A stretch of DNA of 64,000 nucleotides, taken from contig NC_018326.1 in assembly GCF_000234665.1 (NCBI RefSeq), positions 372,001-436,000 of the forward strand, read 5' to 3'. Numbering within the stretch: position 1 is the stretch's first letter; the number at the start of each line of letters is the position of its first letter. This stretch comes from Leishmania mexicana MHOM/GT/2001/U1103. Taxonomy: Eukaryota; Euglenozoa; Kinetoplastea; Trypanosomatida; Trypanosomatidae. Both the position numbers and the translations under genes were made by a program. Shown piece after piece: positions 46,092 to 56,001 of the stretch. The notes under the pieces are model-generated. The model saw only the letters and a program-made list of their open reading frames with translations, was not told the DNA's origin and did no database searches.

Positions 46092-48986
46092 ATGCCCAGC
46101 ACCAAGCCCGCGGCTCGCTCCGAACGACACTTCAAGGAGGGGCTGGGCATCGCACCAGGCGTTGTCGGCATCAACCCCACGACAACCACCTCCTCCAATG
46201 CCAACGTCGATGGCAGAAGTATCAGCGCTACCATCAACAACCACGGGCCTGCAAAGCACAGTGATCGGGACGGCGTCCTTGGCTTCAGCTTGGTTGACAA
46301 CCGCGACAGCGCAGCTGTGCCAACCTTGCATGCAAGGAACGTGAATGCGCCCGACGACGCCCCCACGAGCTCCGCGAACCGCCTGCTCGACTCGAGTGTG
46401 CCCATAGACCGGGAGACGGTCTACTGCAACCTGTGGCTCTTCATTTGGCTAAAGACCATCGGCTCCTTCGACTCGGGCGCCTTCAGCGCTGCCCTCGGTG
46501 CCCCCAACGGCATTAGCGAGGCCTGGGATCTAAGCACGAAGCTGCAAGGCGCGCTGACCTCGAGCGTCTTCCTCGGGAATGTGTTGGGGTGTCCGCTGGC
46601 CGGGCATCTCTTCTCCCGCTACGACGAGAAGCGCGTCTTGTGCACCGCCCTCATTGTACACACTGTGTTCACGTTTCTCTACGCCGCCTTCCCCGTCTAC
46701 GGTGTGGCCCTGCTGAACCGTTTCTTTATCGGCATCAGCCTCTCCTTCATCGTTGTGTACACCCCTGTCTGGGTGGACGAGTTTGCGCCAAAGAATCGGC
46801 AGAGCATATGGATGGCGTCACACAACGCCGGCGTGCCGCTAGGCATCATGCTTGGCTACCTCCTCGCCGCCGGCCCGCCGGCCCTCACGAGCTCCATCAG
46901 CTGGTCCTGGTCGTTCTACGTCAAATGCGTGCTCATGGTTCCGACAGTCGTGTACGTGGCGCGCTCCGATGCGCGCTCCATCAACACGCGCAAGACAAGT
47001 GGTGGTGGCGTCGACAACAAGGGCTACGATGACGGTGGCGACGCCGACCACGTTGGCGACCCCGGTCCCGTCAGCGCTTGTGTGGTAAGCGCGGAAGGCC
47101 CGAATGGCGTAGCAAGTGCGATGATCACCTCACCGCCGGTGGCAACGGCGAATGCGAGAGCGTCTGCCCCGGCTGGCACCTTGCGGTCGACCAGTCGGGA
47201 AGTGGGTACGACGCAGCCGCTGCGCAAGCTGACAGATCGTGCCTTGGCGACCATTCGTAACCTCTACTCCTCCATGGCGCCGCTCTTCTCGAACGTGGTG
47301 TACATGTGCAGCGTCGTGTCGCTCACTAGCCTGTACTTTATCGCGACGGGGCTGCAGAACTTCGTGACGCAGTATCTTCGCGAGCCGCCGTTCAACGCCT
47401 CGATGGCCATCATCATGGTCGGCTTCGGCACGGCCGTCGTTTTAGCGCCGGTGTGCGGCGTCATCGCCGGCGGCATCCTGCTCGACCGCATCGGCGGCTA
47501 CAAGCGCAACCTCCGCCGCGTCGTCTTCTTTGTCTTGGCCTGGGGTCTGTGTGCGGTGCTCTTCTCGGTCATCTGCATCTTTGTGCGCACGACGCGCGAC
47601 TTCCTGCTTGTCATGTCCGTCGTGCTGTTCTGCGGCGGCGCCATCGTCCCCCCTGGTGCCGGACTGACGATGGCGTCCCTGCCAGACCACCTTCGCTCCA
47701 TCGGCGCGGCCTTCTCGCAAACCATCTACAACCTACTCGGTAACTTTAGTGGGCCGCTCGTGTGCGGCTGGGTGGCAGACGCGACGGGGAGTCTGCGCTA
47801 CGGTATCATCACGCTACTTCTGTCCAGCGTGCTGGGTGTCGTGCCCATTATAGGCATCGTGCACTTTGCCTTTTACGGTGGTGGAAGCGGGATGGGTTCG
47901 GCGATGAGTGCGCTGATCGGCAGTAGCGGCGACGACGGCGCAGGCGGCGCTACAGAAGTAGTGGCTCAGGATGAAGAGGATGATGAAGTCCTCGAGATGC
48001 AGTGCAGCAGAGTACTAGCGGAGGAGGAGGACTTGGCGGCGGCGGTGCATGGCGGACCTGTCTACGGCCGCGACGCCGCGAAGGTGCGTTCAGGTGCGGT
48101 GGCGATACAGACGGGCAAGCTCACCGCACCACCAGCGACAGCATCTATGCGGAACAGCGCCGCTGGGCCAACTCTGGAGGTGCCGATCAAATCACCACCG
48201 CAGGTGTACCAGCCACTCACAGCGGGGCGCTGTATGTCGAGCGACGGTGGAGGAGGTACGACTTGCAACGAAAAAGCGGCCGCCCCACTGCCGTTACGAA
48301 GCAGCTCGCGCTCACTGTCACCGACGGCGCTGCGGGCCCATTCTCTCCGCACCCCATCCACACTCACAGCCGTCTCACCAGCAGCAGCACCGCTACCGCT
48401 GGCGACGCCGCCGGCGCAGTCTTCTCGCATCGCTGCCGCGGGGACCACCTGCGACATGTCGGGGCTGCTGCGTGGGCCGGGAACTGCGCGGCCTGTGACG
48501 CTGGCCAGGGCCTCGTCGTCGAAGAAGGCGGCCGCTGAGCTCCCTGCCACCTTATCGCCCAACTATGCGGGGCATCGCTGCGAAAAGCAGAATGCGGACT
48601 TGGTGCTGATGAATCTCGAGGCGGAAGCGGCGAGAGTCATGTCACTTCCCAACCAACACGCCTTCGGAATCGATCTGGTGCGGGCGTGGCTGGACAACGA
48701 GGTGCAAGGGCCCAACTTGCCCCCGCGCCCCTCCTCCAGAAGTCTGTCGCGCAGCATCGGTGAGGCCGGCGTGGCGCGCCCGCCGCACATGGAGCCCCTG
48801 CCCAGCCACATCGCCAACAGCAGTGTGGCAAGTATCGGAAGTGCTGGTGCCGCTGCGCCGACTCCACCCCACCACTGCGGCACGCTCTCGCAACGGCACT
48901 GCAACACGGTCGAGCACGGAACGGAGGAAACAGGCGTGAGGCAAGCACACGCGCGCACACATGCAGGTGGGCACACGCACATGTAG
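46092..48986 (+). CDS. Major facilitator superfamily transporter with long N- and C-terminal tails (964 aa)
   Basis: Twelve membrane helices are expected: the first six over about residues 113-300, a hydrophilic central loop (about 300-394) and the last six to about 595. Signature A-type loops are present: GHLFSRYDEKR between helices 2 and 3, and the repeat-related GGILLDRIGGYKR between 8 and 9. RFFIGISLSF is the helix 4 arginine motif. Overall it recalls the spinster/sugar-phosphate branches of the superfamily, but the substrate cannot be read. About 110 N-terminal and 370 C-terminal residues are Ala/Ser/Thr/Pro-rich cytosolic tails, unusually long for the family, with an acidic patch (DEEDDEVLEMQ). 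The start is the first ATG; the stop is TAG at 48984-48986. Confidence 0.9.
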   Translation: MPSTKPAARSERHFKEGLGIAPGVVGINPTTTTSSNANVDGRSISATINNHGPAKHSDRDGVLGFSLVDNRDSAAVPTLHARNVNAPDDAPTSSANRLLDSSVPIDRETVYCNLWLFIWLKTIGSFDSGAFSAALGAPNGISEAWDLSTKLQGALTSSVFLGNVLGCPLAGHLFSRYDEKRVLCTALIVHTVFTFLYAAFPVYGVALLNRFFIGISLSFIVVYTPVWVDEFAPKNRQSIWMASHNAGVPLGIMLGYLLAAGPPALTSSISWSWSFYVKCVLMVPTVVYVARSDARSINTRKTSGGGVDNKGYDDGGDADHVGDPGPVSACVVSAEGPNGVASAMITSPPVATANARASAPAGTLRSTSREVGTTQPLRKLTDRALATIRNLYSSMAPLFSNVVYMCSVVSLTSLYFIATGLQNFVTQYLREPPFNASMAIIMVGFGTAVVLAPVCGVIAGGILLDRIGGYKRNLRRVVFFVLAWGLCAVLFSVICIFVRTTRDFLLVMSVVLFCGGAIVPPGAGLTMASLPDHLRSIGAAFSQTIYNLLGNFSGPLVCGWVADATGSLRYGIITLLLSSVLGVVPIIGIVHFAFYGGGSGMGSAMSALIGSSGDDGAGGATEVVAQDEEDDEVLEMQCSRVLAEEEDLAAAVHGGPVYGRDAAKVRSGAVAIQTGKLTAPPATASMRNSAAGPTLEVPIKSPPQVYQPLTAGRCMSSDGGGGTTCNEKAAAPLPLRSSSRSLSPTALRAHSLRTPSTLTAVSPAAAPLPLATPPAQSSRIAAAGTTCDMSGLLRGPGTARPVTLARASSSKKAAAELPATLSPNYAGHRCEKQNADLVLMNLEAEAARVMSLPNQHAFGIDLVRAWLDNEVQGPNLPPRPSSRSLSRSIGEAGVARPPHMEPLPSHIANSSVASIGSAGAAAPTPPHHCGTLSQRHCNTVEHGTEETGVRQAHARTHAGGHTHM

Positions 48987-50346
48987 ACTCGGCTGCGCCT
49001 CTCCCTCTCGCTCGCTCTCCTCCTGTTGCACCCTCATCGTAGCGACACGGGGGTAGGGGACTGATATAAAGCTCTCCTCACGAGACGGGCATAAGTAGTG
49101 GCCTCGTCGCTCTGCCCCCCCCCGCCTCCCGTTTTCTGTGCCTGTCTGTCCCTGATCACCCCTTCCTTGCTCGTTATAGTGCTACCTTGCTTTGAATGCA
49201 CGTGTGTGTGTGTGTGCGAAGGGCGTGGAGCCACTTGGTGTGCTGCCTCTGCCTCGCTGCGCGTTGTGTTTTGTCCGTGCATCTATGGGTAACGGAGTTC
49301 GTGCCCGACGGCCTCCCGCCCTCCTCTCTCTCCCTCTCGCTTGGACACGCCTGGCCCCGTTGTGGTGGTGCTCCTTCCGTTTCCCTCTTGTACCGTCTCT
49401 TCACCCCACCCCCAACCTTTTTTCATGTTGTGTGGATAAGTCTGTCTTGTCGCCCCCTCCCTCTCGCGCTCCCTCTCCCTCTTGCTGATCAGGCAGCTTC
49501 TCATGATCACCCCCCCCCGCGCGTACACACGCACACGCACGTACTCGGCTGGGCATCGCCTACAGCCTCCCTGTCCTTTCCGCTCTTCTCGTGTTGTGCC
49601 TTTTTTTTTTCAGTATCACGCCTATGCGTTGCGCGCAATGCATGTGTTTGTGTTTTGTGTGTGTGAGCGTGTATGTATGTATGTATGCCGTCAACACGGT
49701 TGATGGATGGGGCGGATGTTCGCTTCGAGCGCATGTCCACCTGTAAGTCGACGCACGTCACGGTACGCCGTGGCGATGGTGGGACTCACGCACAGACATC
49801 ACCGTCAGGCAAAGGGCGGGAAACTTTAAGAAGCACCACTACCACCGCCACCACCCCCACATCTCCATCCTGGTAGCGCACCCGCTCCGTGTCGGCGCAT
49901 GTGTGCGCATGGGCAACTTTACCAGAATTCCTCTCCCCATGTCAACTATCGCCGCAACTACAACTCCTTTCTCTCTCCTGCGCTGCATCCACTTGCTCTA
50001 CTCCACTGTACCCCCTCCCCCTGTCGACGCGTGCGCCTGCAGTGGAGCCCACCCTCTGCTCCGTCGACAAGCGAGCACACGCACACACGCGCCGAGCCCG
50101 TAGTAGCACCACTGTCGCTTCCCCTTTTTTTTCGTGCGCTGTCGCTCTGCCTTTTTGCCCGCGCTCTCAGAGAACGTGCAGCTGACCCAGCAAACACCCC
50201 TCGCCGCTCACTTCGCCGAGTTGTCGTGGTTCGCGGAACGCTTGCCGAGGCACGCGTCCAGTCACTGTCGGCTCACATACGTGTGCACCTCTGTACCCCA
50301 CTCCCAGCCCTCCCCCCTCAAAAAACGCCAAGCATCCAGGCGCGAG
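48987..50346. other. Spacer before the SmD1 gene
   Basis: No gene. GT tracts near 49201-49218 and 49645-49685 lie in the MFS 3' flank, and CT-rich sequence with a T10 run near 49602 follows. The SmD1 splice acceptor lies at 50115-50170. Confidence 0.65.
50115..50170 (+). promoter_or_regulatory. Probable trans-splice acceptor for SmD1
   Basis: A long pyrimidine-rich stretch with T8 and T5 runs (from 50115) ends in CTCTCAG; AG is at 50169-50170. This gives a 5' UTR of 176 nt. Confidence 0.6.
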
Positions 50347-50658
50347 ATGGCGTCTGTGTCACCTTCTGAAACCGGCGGCACGCTCATCACGTTCCTGCAG
50401 CAGCTGCGCGGCACACTGGTTGAGATTGAGCTGAAAAACGCCTCCATTGTCTCAGGCGAAATCTCCTACGTGGATGCCAACATGAACACCTACATGTCAC
50501 ACGCAAAGATCACCAGCAAGGGCAAGAACCCTGTGGAGGTGGAGGAGTACATGGTGCGCGGGAGCACGATCCGCTACATCATTATGCCGGAGAGCCTGAA
50601 CACGTACGATATTCTGAAGCAGGCTTCCACAAAGAAGAACGGCACATCAAAGAAGTAG
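50347..50658 (+). CDS. SmD1: Spliceosomal Sm protein D1 (103 aa)
   Basis: One of the seven Sm proteins that ring the Sm site of spliceosomal snRNAs (in trypanosomatids also the spliced-leader RNA), needed for cis- and trans-splicing. The Sm fold covers residues 12-84. Sm1 has [15 protein letters not shown] and VDANMNTYM; Sm2 has [16 protein letters not shown], matching the SmD1 form (ELKNG, VDxxMNTHL, RGNNIRYxxLPDSL) better than LSm2. The C-terminus is a short KKNGTSKK tail; the long Gly-Arg tail of animal SmD1 is absent. The start is the ATG in context GAGATGG; the open frame extends upstream but translates to leader-like sequence. The stop is TAG at 50656-50658. Confidence 0.9.
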   Translation: MASVSPSETGGTLITFLQQLRGTLVEIELKNASIVSGEISYVDANMNTYMSHAKITSKGKNPVEVEEYMVRGSTIRYIIMPESLNTYDILKQASTKKNGTSKK

Positions 50659-51913
50659 GCTGTGGTGGCACTGATGACAGCAGAGAGGCGCGCGTACTTT
50701 CTGGCGAGTCATCTGGTCATCGAGGTGCTCTGTCGAGGCAGAGAGGGACACGCAAAGGCCGAAGGACGGAAAGAGAAGGAGAGTCACGCGTGTCAACGAT
50801 TTGGCGCAGGTGCCAAGAGACGCGGCTGACCGTTCGGGGTTACATGTCGAGCGGGGAGTCTCCCGCTGATGCTGTGCATGATGGAGTGTATAGGGGGGCG
50901 AGAAGGGGAGTAGGGGGGCGGCGGCACTGGAGCCGATGGCTGCACAGTAAGCTTACCTCACTCACACGAAACGCGCACGGCCTCGTCGCGTCTTCGCCTT
51001 TACTTTCCCGCTTGTCCCTCCTCCTCCGTCGCCGCAGTCAGCGGTGACACACGCGCAGTGGCACTCCGTGTCGCCTGTGACCCGTGCGTGAAGATGCATG
51101 CTCCGGGTAAGCATGGCCTCTGAGCAAAGGGAAGGGGGGGCAGGGCTCTGATCTGGATGCCGTCCCGCGTGTGCCGTTGTGTTGGTGTTTGGATGCATAT
51201 ATATATATATATATGTACGCATGTGTGTTCGCGTCGGTGTATGTCTAGTCGTGGTGTGCGTGCGCTTCTCTGTGTAACTGGTGTGCGCCCCTCCCCCTAA
51301 TGCACAACGCGAAATGGACGACGTAGCGGTGAAAAGACGCGGCGGGAAACAAAATAGAGAACGAGGAAGAGGCCGGCGCTGCTGCTGCTGCTGTTCATGT
51401 GCGTGTCGTTGTCCTCGCACTACGCTGTCTGCGTCACCTCGTCACCAGCCCGACCCTTCCCTCGCCCTTTTTTTTTGTTTCTTCGCTGAGAAGAGAAGGC
51501 AGGCGGGCGGGGGAGACCACTCTGCCACGACGCCTGTTGATGTGCATTGGCCACGCGTCGCATGCAATCGGTCATCGTCTTCTAGGCAACCCACCTGCTC
51601 ATCTGCGCACTCTCCTCTCACTCGCTTGCCTTGAGTTTTCCGCATCCCCTCTCTCCACTCTCCTCGCTCTCACGCTCACTGTCCATCTTCCTCGACATGT
51701 GTCGTTCTTCCACGTGCCCTCACGTGCTCCACCACCGCCCTCCCCCTCTCCTCGCACGCTCAGAAGCACGTATACGCGCCTTCGCCTGCACTTCTTCAGG
51801 TTTATGTCCTTCTGCCGTCTTCGCCCTGCCGTGCCGTGCCAGCAACGCGGAACGAGAAGGCGGACGTAGAGAAACACAAGGAAGAGTGCGACGAACTAGA
51901 TCAAGGCGCGCGC
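50659..51913. other. Spacer between SmD1 and poly-Pro protein
   Basis: No gene. Mixed sequence to 51150 (the SmD1 3' flank, including G-rich runs near 50897-50922), a TA tract at 51197-51214, a CTG run near 51377-51393, and CT-rich sequence with a T8 run near 51470. Several AGs after 51620 are possible acceptors. Confidence 0.6.
51197..51214. repeat. (TA)n microsatellite
   Basis: Nine AT/TA units in an otherwise GC-rich spacer. Confidence 0.85.
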
Positions 51914-54274
51914 ATGGTGTTCAGGGCGACGGCCACCACCACCACGCTGCTGCCGACGCAGCAGCAGCAGCAGCACCAGCACCAGCACCAGCACCAGTCA
52001 CAGCAGAGCTACTTCCATGCGAACGTGACGGCGCTGCGGAGCCTGCAGCACCGAATGCAGCTGCGGGCGGAAGCGGCGCAGGTGCTGCACACTGGGCCAT
52101 CACCTCTTTCGCTCAGTAAAAGTGGACCGTCAGCGTTGTCAGCACAGCACCACCACTGCCAACGCGGCGCTGCTCGTCCTGCGCCACTGCCTTCCTCTCC
52201 ATCAAAGCTGAACGCAACGCAGACAGCACCAGCGAGCCCTGACGCGCCTTTCTCTCCTTGGTCACCGCAGCTGCATGCAGCTGTTTTACGAGTCGCAGAC
52301 TTGGGTGAGGTCGATATCACCGCCGGGGCGTTCTGCACGGCGCTGGGCACGACGCGGCGAACAGCAACGGCGCAACTGCCAGAGATGAGTCACCTTGGCA
52401 GCGTAGTCGGTAGCGGAGAAGGCGTGCCAGCGGTAGGAAGCTCGCCAGGGGGGTGCGGCGCCGGCACATGTCGAGGCTGCGGCTGTCCCGATGGGCCCAC
52501 TGCAAGTAGGGAGGAACAGCGGTGCCGTCATCACCGCCGACATCGTAGCAGTCATCGCAAGCGCCACGGCAGTAGCAGCGGCAGAAGGCGCCGTGATGGC
52601 TCGGCCGGCTCCTGCCCGCCTTCTTCTCCCGGTCCGTCCAAGTCCCCTGCCGCAAAAACGGCTCGCCTGCCAAGCGCAGTCTCGCTCCTCGCGACGGCCT
52701 CCAACGCGTCACCGGTCGCGTCTCCGTTCCGTGACCAGGAAGTGCTGGAGCGCATCATGGCCAAGTACCGCACCCCTCCAACACCGCCCGCAGAGCCAGC
52801 GCAACAGCAGCCGCTGCATATCTTCCTCCATTGCGGATGTGAAAAGACGGGAGCAGCGCCTGGTGTCACAGCAGTGACGGGGACTTCTGCCTCAGCAGTC
52901 ACAGCAGTGGCACCAGGGCCAACAGCGAAGACAGCGGCAGTCTCCAATCCTGCCTCAACTCTGCCACCAGCCGTGTCCGTCCCTCCGCCACCACCAGCCG
53001 CATCCGTCCCGCCACCGCCACCAGCCGCATCCATCCCTCCGCCACCACCAGCCGCATCCGTCCCGCCACCGCCACCAGCCGCATCCATCCCTCCGCCACC
53101 ACCAGCCGCATCCGTCCCTCCGCCACCGCCAGCCGCATCCATCCCTCCGCCACCACCAGCCGCATCCGTCCCTCCGCCACCACCAGCCGCACCCGTCCCG
53201 CCACCGCCACCACCAGTCGTGTCTGTCCTTCCGTCATCGCCGCGGAGCGCGTCTGCGCTGAAAACCCCGCCTGGGATTGCCGGTGCACTGCCGAGATCAC
53301 GGTCTCCTCCTGCGCCGACCCACTCCGCGATGGACAAGGAGCGGCAGATGCTGCTGGAGAAGGCGGACAAATACGTCTGGCAACTCGAGCAGGAGGTGCA
53401 GCACCGCGCCCTTCATTATAACGTCGTGCTGCAGCAGCTAGTGGAAGAGGAGGCACGCAGCGCAGCTCTACGCCACGATCGTGACGCACTCCTGGCGCTC
53501 AACGGCGGCCTGCAGGCCTCTCTGGACTACACTCGCAGTGGCAGCAACTCACGGAGGCGACACCGGCACGGACACTCTACCTCCTCCTCTACGTCAACCT
53601 GTGAAGCGACGGCAACCCCACTGCCTCAGGGTGCATGTGAATCAAGCACGAAAAGTCTGCCACCGCCACCGCCACCGCCACAGCAGCAGCAGCAGCAGCC
53701 GGCGCGGCGTCTCCCGCCAGCCGTCGAATCCGTCTACGCCTCTCTGCAGACCCCCGCGGATGCTGGTGCAGCAGCCGCACCATCGGCGGCGCCGTCACCA
53801 TCTGCCACCTCTGTACCAGCGCCCACCGCAACTGCAGCATCAGGAGAAGGTCGCGCGAGCGCCACGCAAGAAGTGCTTCGACATGTACTGCTTGAGCGTG
53901 AGGCGGCACTGCAGTCGTCGCCGCGGCCTAGCACGGCGACAGCGGTGATGGGCACGACGAACAGCATGCCCCACCATGACTACTCCGACGAACTGCGCCG
54001 CTACGTGGACCGCCTTTATCAGGAGGCGGAGGCTGGCGCCGCGCACGTGCGTCAGGCAAGTCTGCCCACCGCGACTCCAACGGGTGCTGCCGCAGCAGCA
54101 TCATTCCTCGCACCCTCACCTCAGCTGCCAGCCTATCAGCTGCAGCAGCGGCAACGTCAGTCAGAGCTAGAGCAACTCCGGGCAGAGGTAGCAGTAGAGG
54201 GGGAGCGCATGAGGGCCGATACACAGCGGTGGCGCGCCTACCTTCAGCAGCAGCAGCAACACCAACGGCTTTGA
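51914..54274 (+). CDS. Poly-Pro / poly-Gln repeat protein with coiled coils (786 aa)
   Basis: The first ATG opens MVFRATAT, followed by Gln/His runs (about 16-35). Low-complexity Ser/Ala/Gly/Pro sequence continues to about 355, with a His/Arg-rich patch (HHRRHRSSHRKRH). Residues 355-436 are nine tandem copies of PPPPPAAS(V/I). A charged helix (about 472-536, DKERQMLLEKADKYVWQLEQ...) should form a coiled coil, and more helices occur near the C-terminus (SELEQLRAEVAVEGERMRAD), ending in poly-Gln. Poly-Pro tracts of this kind bind profilin, SH3 or WW domains in other eukaryotes, but no formin FH2 domain follows, so this is not a formin. Function unknown. Real coding is supported by the helical segments and in-frame codon repeats. 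A GTG 26 codons upstream is in frame but not preferred. Confidence 0.78.
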   Translation: MVFRATATTTTLLPTQQQQQHQHQHQHQSQQSYFHANVTALRSLQHRMQLRAEAAQVLHTGPSPLSLSKSGPSALSAQHHHCQRGAARPAPLPSSPSKLNATQTAPASPDAPFSPWSPQLHAAVLRVADLGEVDITAGAFCTALGTTRRTATAQLPEMSHLGSVVGSGEGVPAVGSSPGGCGAGTCRGCGCPDGPTASREEQRCRHHRRHRSSHRKRHGSSSGRRRRDGSAGSCPPSSPGPSKSPAAKTARLPSAVSLLATASNASPVASPFRDQEVLERIMAKYRTPPTPPAEPAQQQPLHIFLHCGCEKTGAAPGVTAVTGTSASAVTAVAPGPTAKTAAVSNPASTLPPAVSVPPPPPAASVPPPPPAASIPPPPPAASVPPPPPAASIPPPPPAASVPPPPPAASIPPPPPAASVPPPPPAAPVPPPPPPVVSVLPSSPRSASALKTPPGIAGALPRSRSPPAPTHSAMDKERQMLLEKADKYVWQLEQEVQHRALHYNVVLQQLVEEEARSAALRHDRDALLALNGGLQASLDYTRSGSNSRRRHRHGHSTSSSTSTCEATATPLPQGACESSTKSLPPPPPPPQQQQQQPARRLPPAVESVYASLQTPADAGAAAAPSAAPSPSATSVPAPTATAASGEGRASATQEVLRHVLLEREAALQSSPRPSTATAVMGTTNSMPHHDYSDELRRYVDRLYQEAEAGAAHVRQASLPTATPTGAAAAASFLAPSPQLPAYQLQQRQRQSELEQLRAEVAVEGERMRADTQRWRAYLQQQQQHQRL
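52978..53223 (+). repeat. 27-bp in-frame tandem repeat coding PPPPPAAS(V/I)
   Basis: Nine copies of a 27-bp unit. Copies alternate between a Val and an Ile codon at the last position, so the higher-order period is 54 bp. Third-base differences between copies show some age. Confidence 0.9.
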
Positions 54275-55233
54275 AGTCCCCCCCCCCCTCCCTCCCTCCC
54301 TCCCCCGACGGCGCATCCATCTCTCTCGCTGATGGGCTGATCTCCCCGTCTCGTGTGCCTCGCCTGTTTTTCATGCATCTTGCGCTGTGTGCAAACTCGA
54401 AGCACCGCCACACATGCACAATCCTCTTCTCCCTCACCACCCGCGCTCAGCTTTACCCTTTCTCAGGAGCGGCATAGATGATAGGTGTGCGCGCGCCGCC
54501 CCCTCCCCCCTCTTGCTCTCGTCCCTTCGCTTCTCGCTCGCTCTCGGTGATCCGCCGCGGCCCCCGCCCACCCCTCCCTACCTTCTTTAGTTTTTCTCAG
54601 GCGGCAGCAAGAGCAATGACCGTATGGCGCTCGGATGTGTAGCGCCATACACATAGATATACGTTTGCACGTACACATGTACGTGCGCGTGCCTGCGCAC
54701 TTTTCTTCTGCGTTTCCCAGATAGTGTGATCCACGAGTGCCGTTGGCGGACATACGGAAATAGTGCGGAGCGGAGCACGACCGGGTGGGGGGCGAGGGGA
54801 GAAGGGGAGGAAGCAGGTGGTATAGCGCGCAAGGGGCTCATCGTCCCTGTCTCTCCCTCCCTTCCTCCCCACACACCCACAGACACACACACTCCGACTC
54901 CACCACTTGTCGATTGGTTGATCGCCTGGCAGCGGTGTTGGCTCCGTCAGCGAAGCGAATCAGCGCCCCGATCGGCGTTCTCGCATCTCTTGTTGCCCCC
55001 CCCCCCCCACACACACACACACACCCTCCTCCCACCTCCCCCACTTCCAAGAACGTCCTTCTCCCCTCACCTCCATCCACCTCTCTTGAACTCACCACCA
55101 CCACCACCACCCTAGTGACCACGCATACCCCCCCCCTTTGCCGCAGCCACTGGTGAGTGGCTACGCTGCATCACCAGAAAGACCACAGCAGCAGGGCTCC
55201 AACGAAACAGGAGAGGAGCCCCGAAAGAACGCG
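54275..55233. other. Spacer before the small membrane protein gene
   Basis: No gene. CT-rich at both ends. A C13 run followed at once by CA repeats (54996-55024) and ACC repeats near 55095-55111 lie upstream of the next ATG. AG at 55145-55146 in GCCGCAG is a candidate acceptor. Confidence 0.6.
54996..55024. repeat. C13 plus (CA)n
   Basis: Homopolymer C run passing into CA dinucleotides. Confidence 0.9.
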
Positions 55234-56001
55234 ATGGGCTGGTTTCGCTCCTCGACCTCGGGAGCGGCCGTCGCTGCCGGCACCGCCACCGCGGAAGCGC
55301 CAGCGGCAGCAGCCGAGCATGGATCCCAACACCAGCAGCCGCGGCTGCAAACGGATTCTCCAGCACCGTTGACGGAGGCGGAGCAGCTCGACCTCCTCGT
55401 CGCCGGTGCGCGTCTCGACGACATGGAAGCGCAGGATACGGCCCGCTTCCTCGGGTCCAACAGGCGGCACATGTACGCGGACGGTCTGCTGAGCTGCGCC
55501 GCCTACACCTTCAGCGGGCTGCAACATATGCAAGGACAGAGCAACGCTCTGACGCTGCTCACCATGTGGACGGTCGGAACGACGTTCCTGGTCGACGTGG
55601 CAGAGCGGAAGTACCTGCAAGAATCTCTGCAGGGCACGCTGCGCACTACCAAGACAACAAGCGAAGCTGAGAAGCCGGTATCGCCTGATCAGTCGCCACA
55701 AAACGCTACAACGGCATCTACGCCAGGAATAGCAGCAGTGGCGCCGGCGATGCGTACCGCCTCCGACTCGCTGTCGTCAACAATCAAGAAGTCCGCGCCA
55801 CAAGACAAAGAGAAGCTCTCGGAGCAGCAGCGACGGGTGTTCTTGACACCGGCAGTTGCGTCGTGGCTGTGGATGCTGGCCTCGCTTCAGCAGTTCAAGG
55901 CGCACAAGCGGCTCAAGTGGTGCGGGTACAGCAGCTGGATGGGACTCGGCTGCGCGGGGTACTACACGACTCGGCATCTCTACAACCTGCTTGTGAAGTA
56001 G
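55234..56001 (+). CDS. Small membrane-associated protein, unknown function (255 aa)
   Basis: It starts MGWFRSSTSG at the first ATG. After a Gly/Ala/Gln-rich N-terminus (to about 60), EAEQLDLLVAGARLDDMEAQ leads into one moderately hydrophobic region (about 85-125, GLLSCAAYTFSGL and LTLLTMWTVGTTFLVDVAE) that could hold one or two membrane segments. A polar linker follows, then a second hydrophobic region (about 200-255, VASWLWMLASLQQF ... YSSWMGLGCAGYYTTRHLYN) up to the C-terminus. The topology resembles small mitochondrial or ER membrane proteins with paired helices. I do not recognise the family. The MGWF start puts Gly at position 2, but the following residues are not a clear myristoylation site. 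The stop is TAG at 55999-56001. Confidence 0.8.
   Translation: MGWFRSSTSGAAVAAGTATAEAPAAAAEHGSQHQQPRLQTDSPAPLTEAEQLDLLVAGARLDDMEAQDTARFLGSNRRHMYADGLLSCAAYTFSGLQHMQGQSNALTLLTMWTVGTTFLVDVAERKYLQESLQGTLRTTKTTSEAEKPVSPDQSPQNATTASTPGIAAVAPAMRTASDSLSSTIKKSAPQDKEKLSEQQRRVFLTPAVASWLWMLASLQQFKAHKRLKWCGYSSWMGLGCAGYYTTRHLYNLLVK

Noticed and set aside
52552..53370. Antisense frame with Gly-rich repeats opposite the poly-Pro gene
   Set aside because: It is the mirror of the PPPPPAAS repeat; an open complement is expected for this codon pattern.
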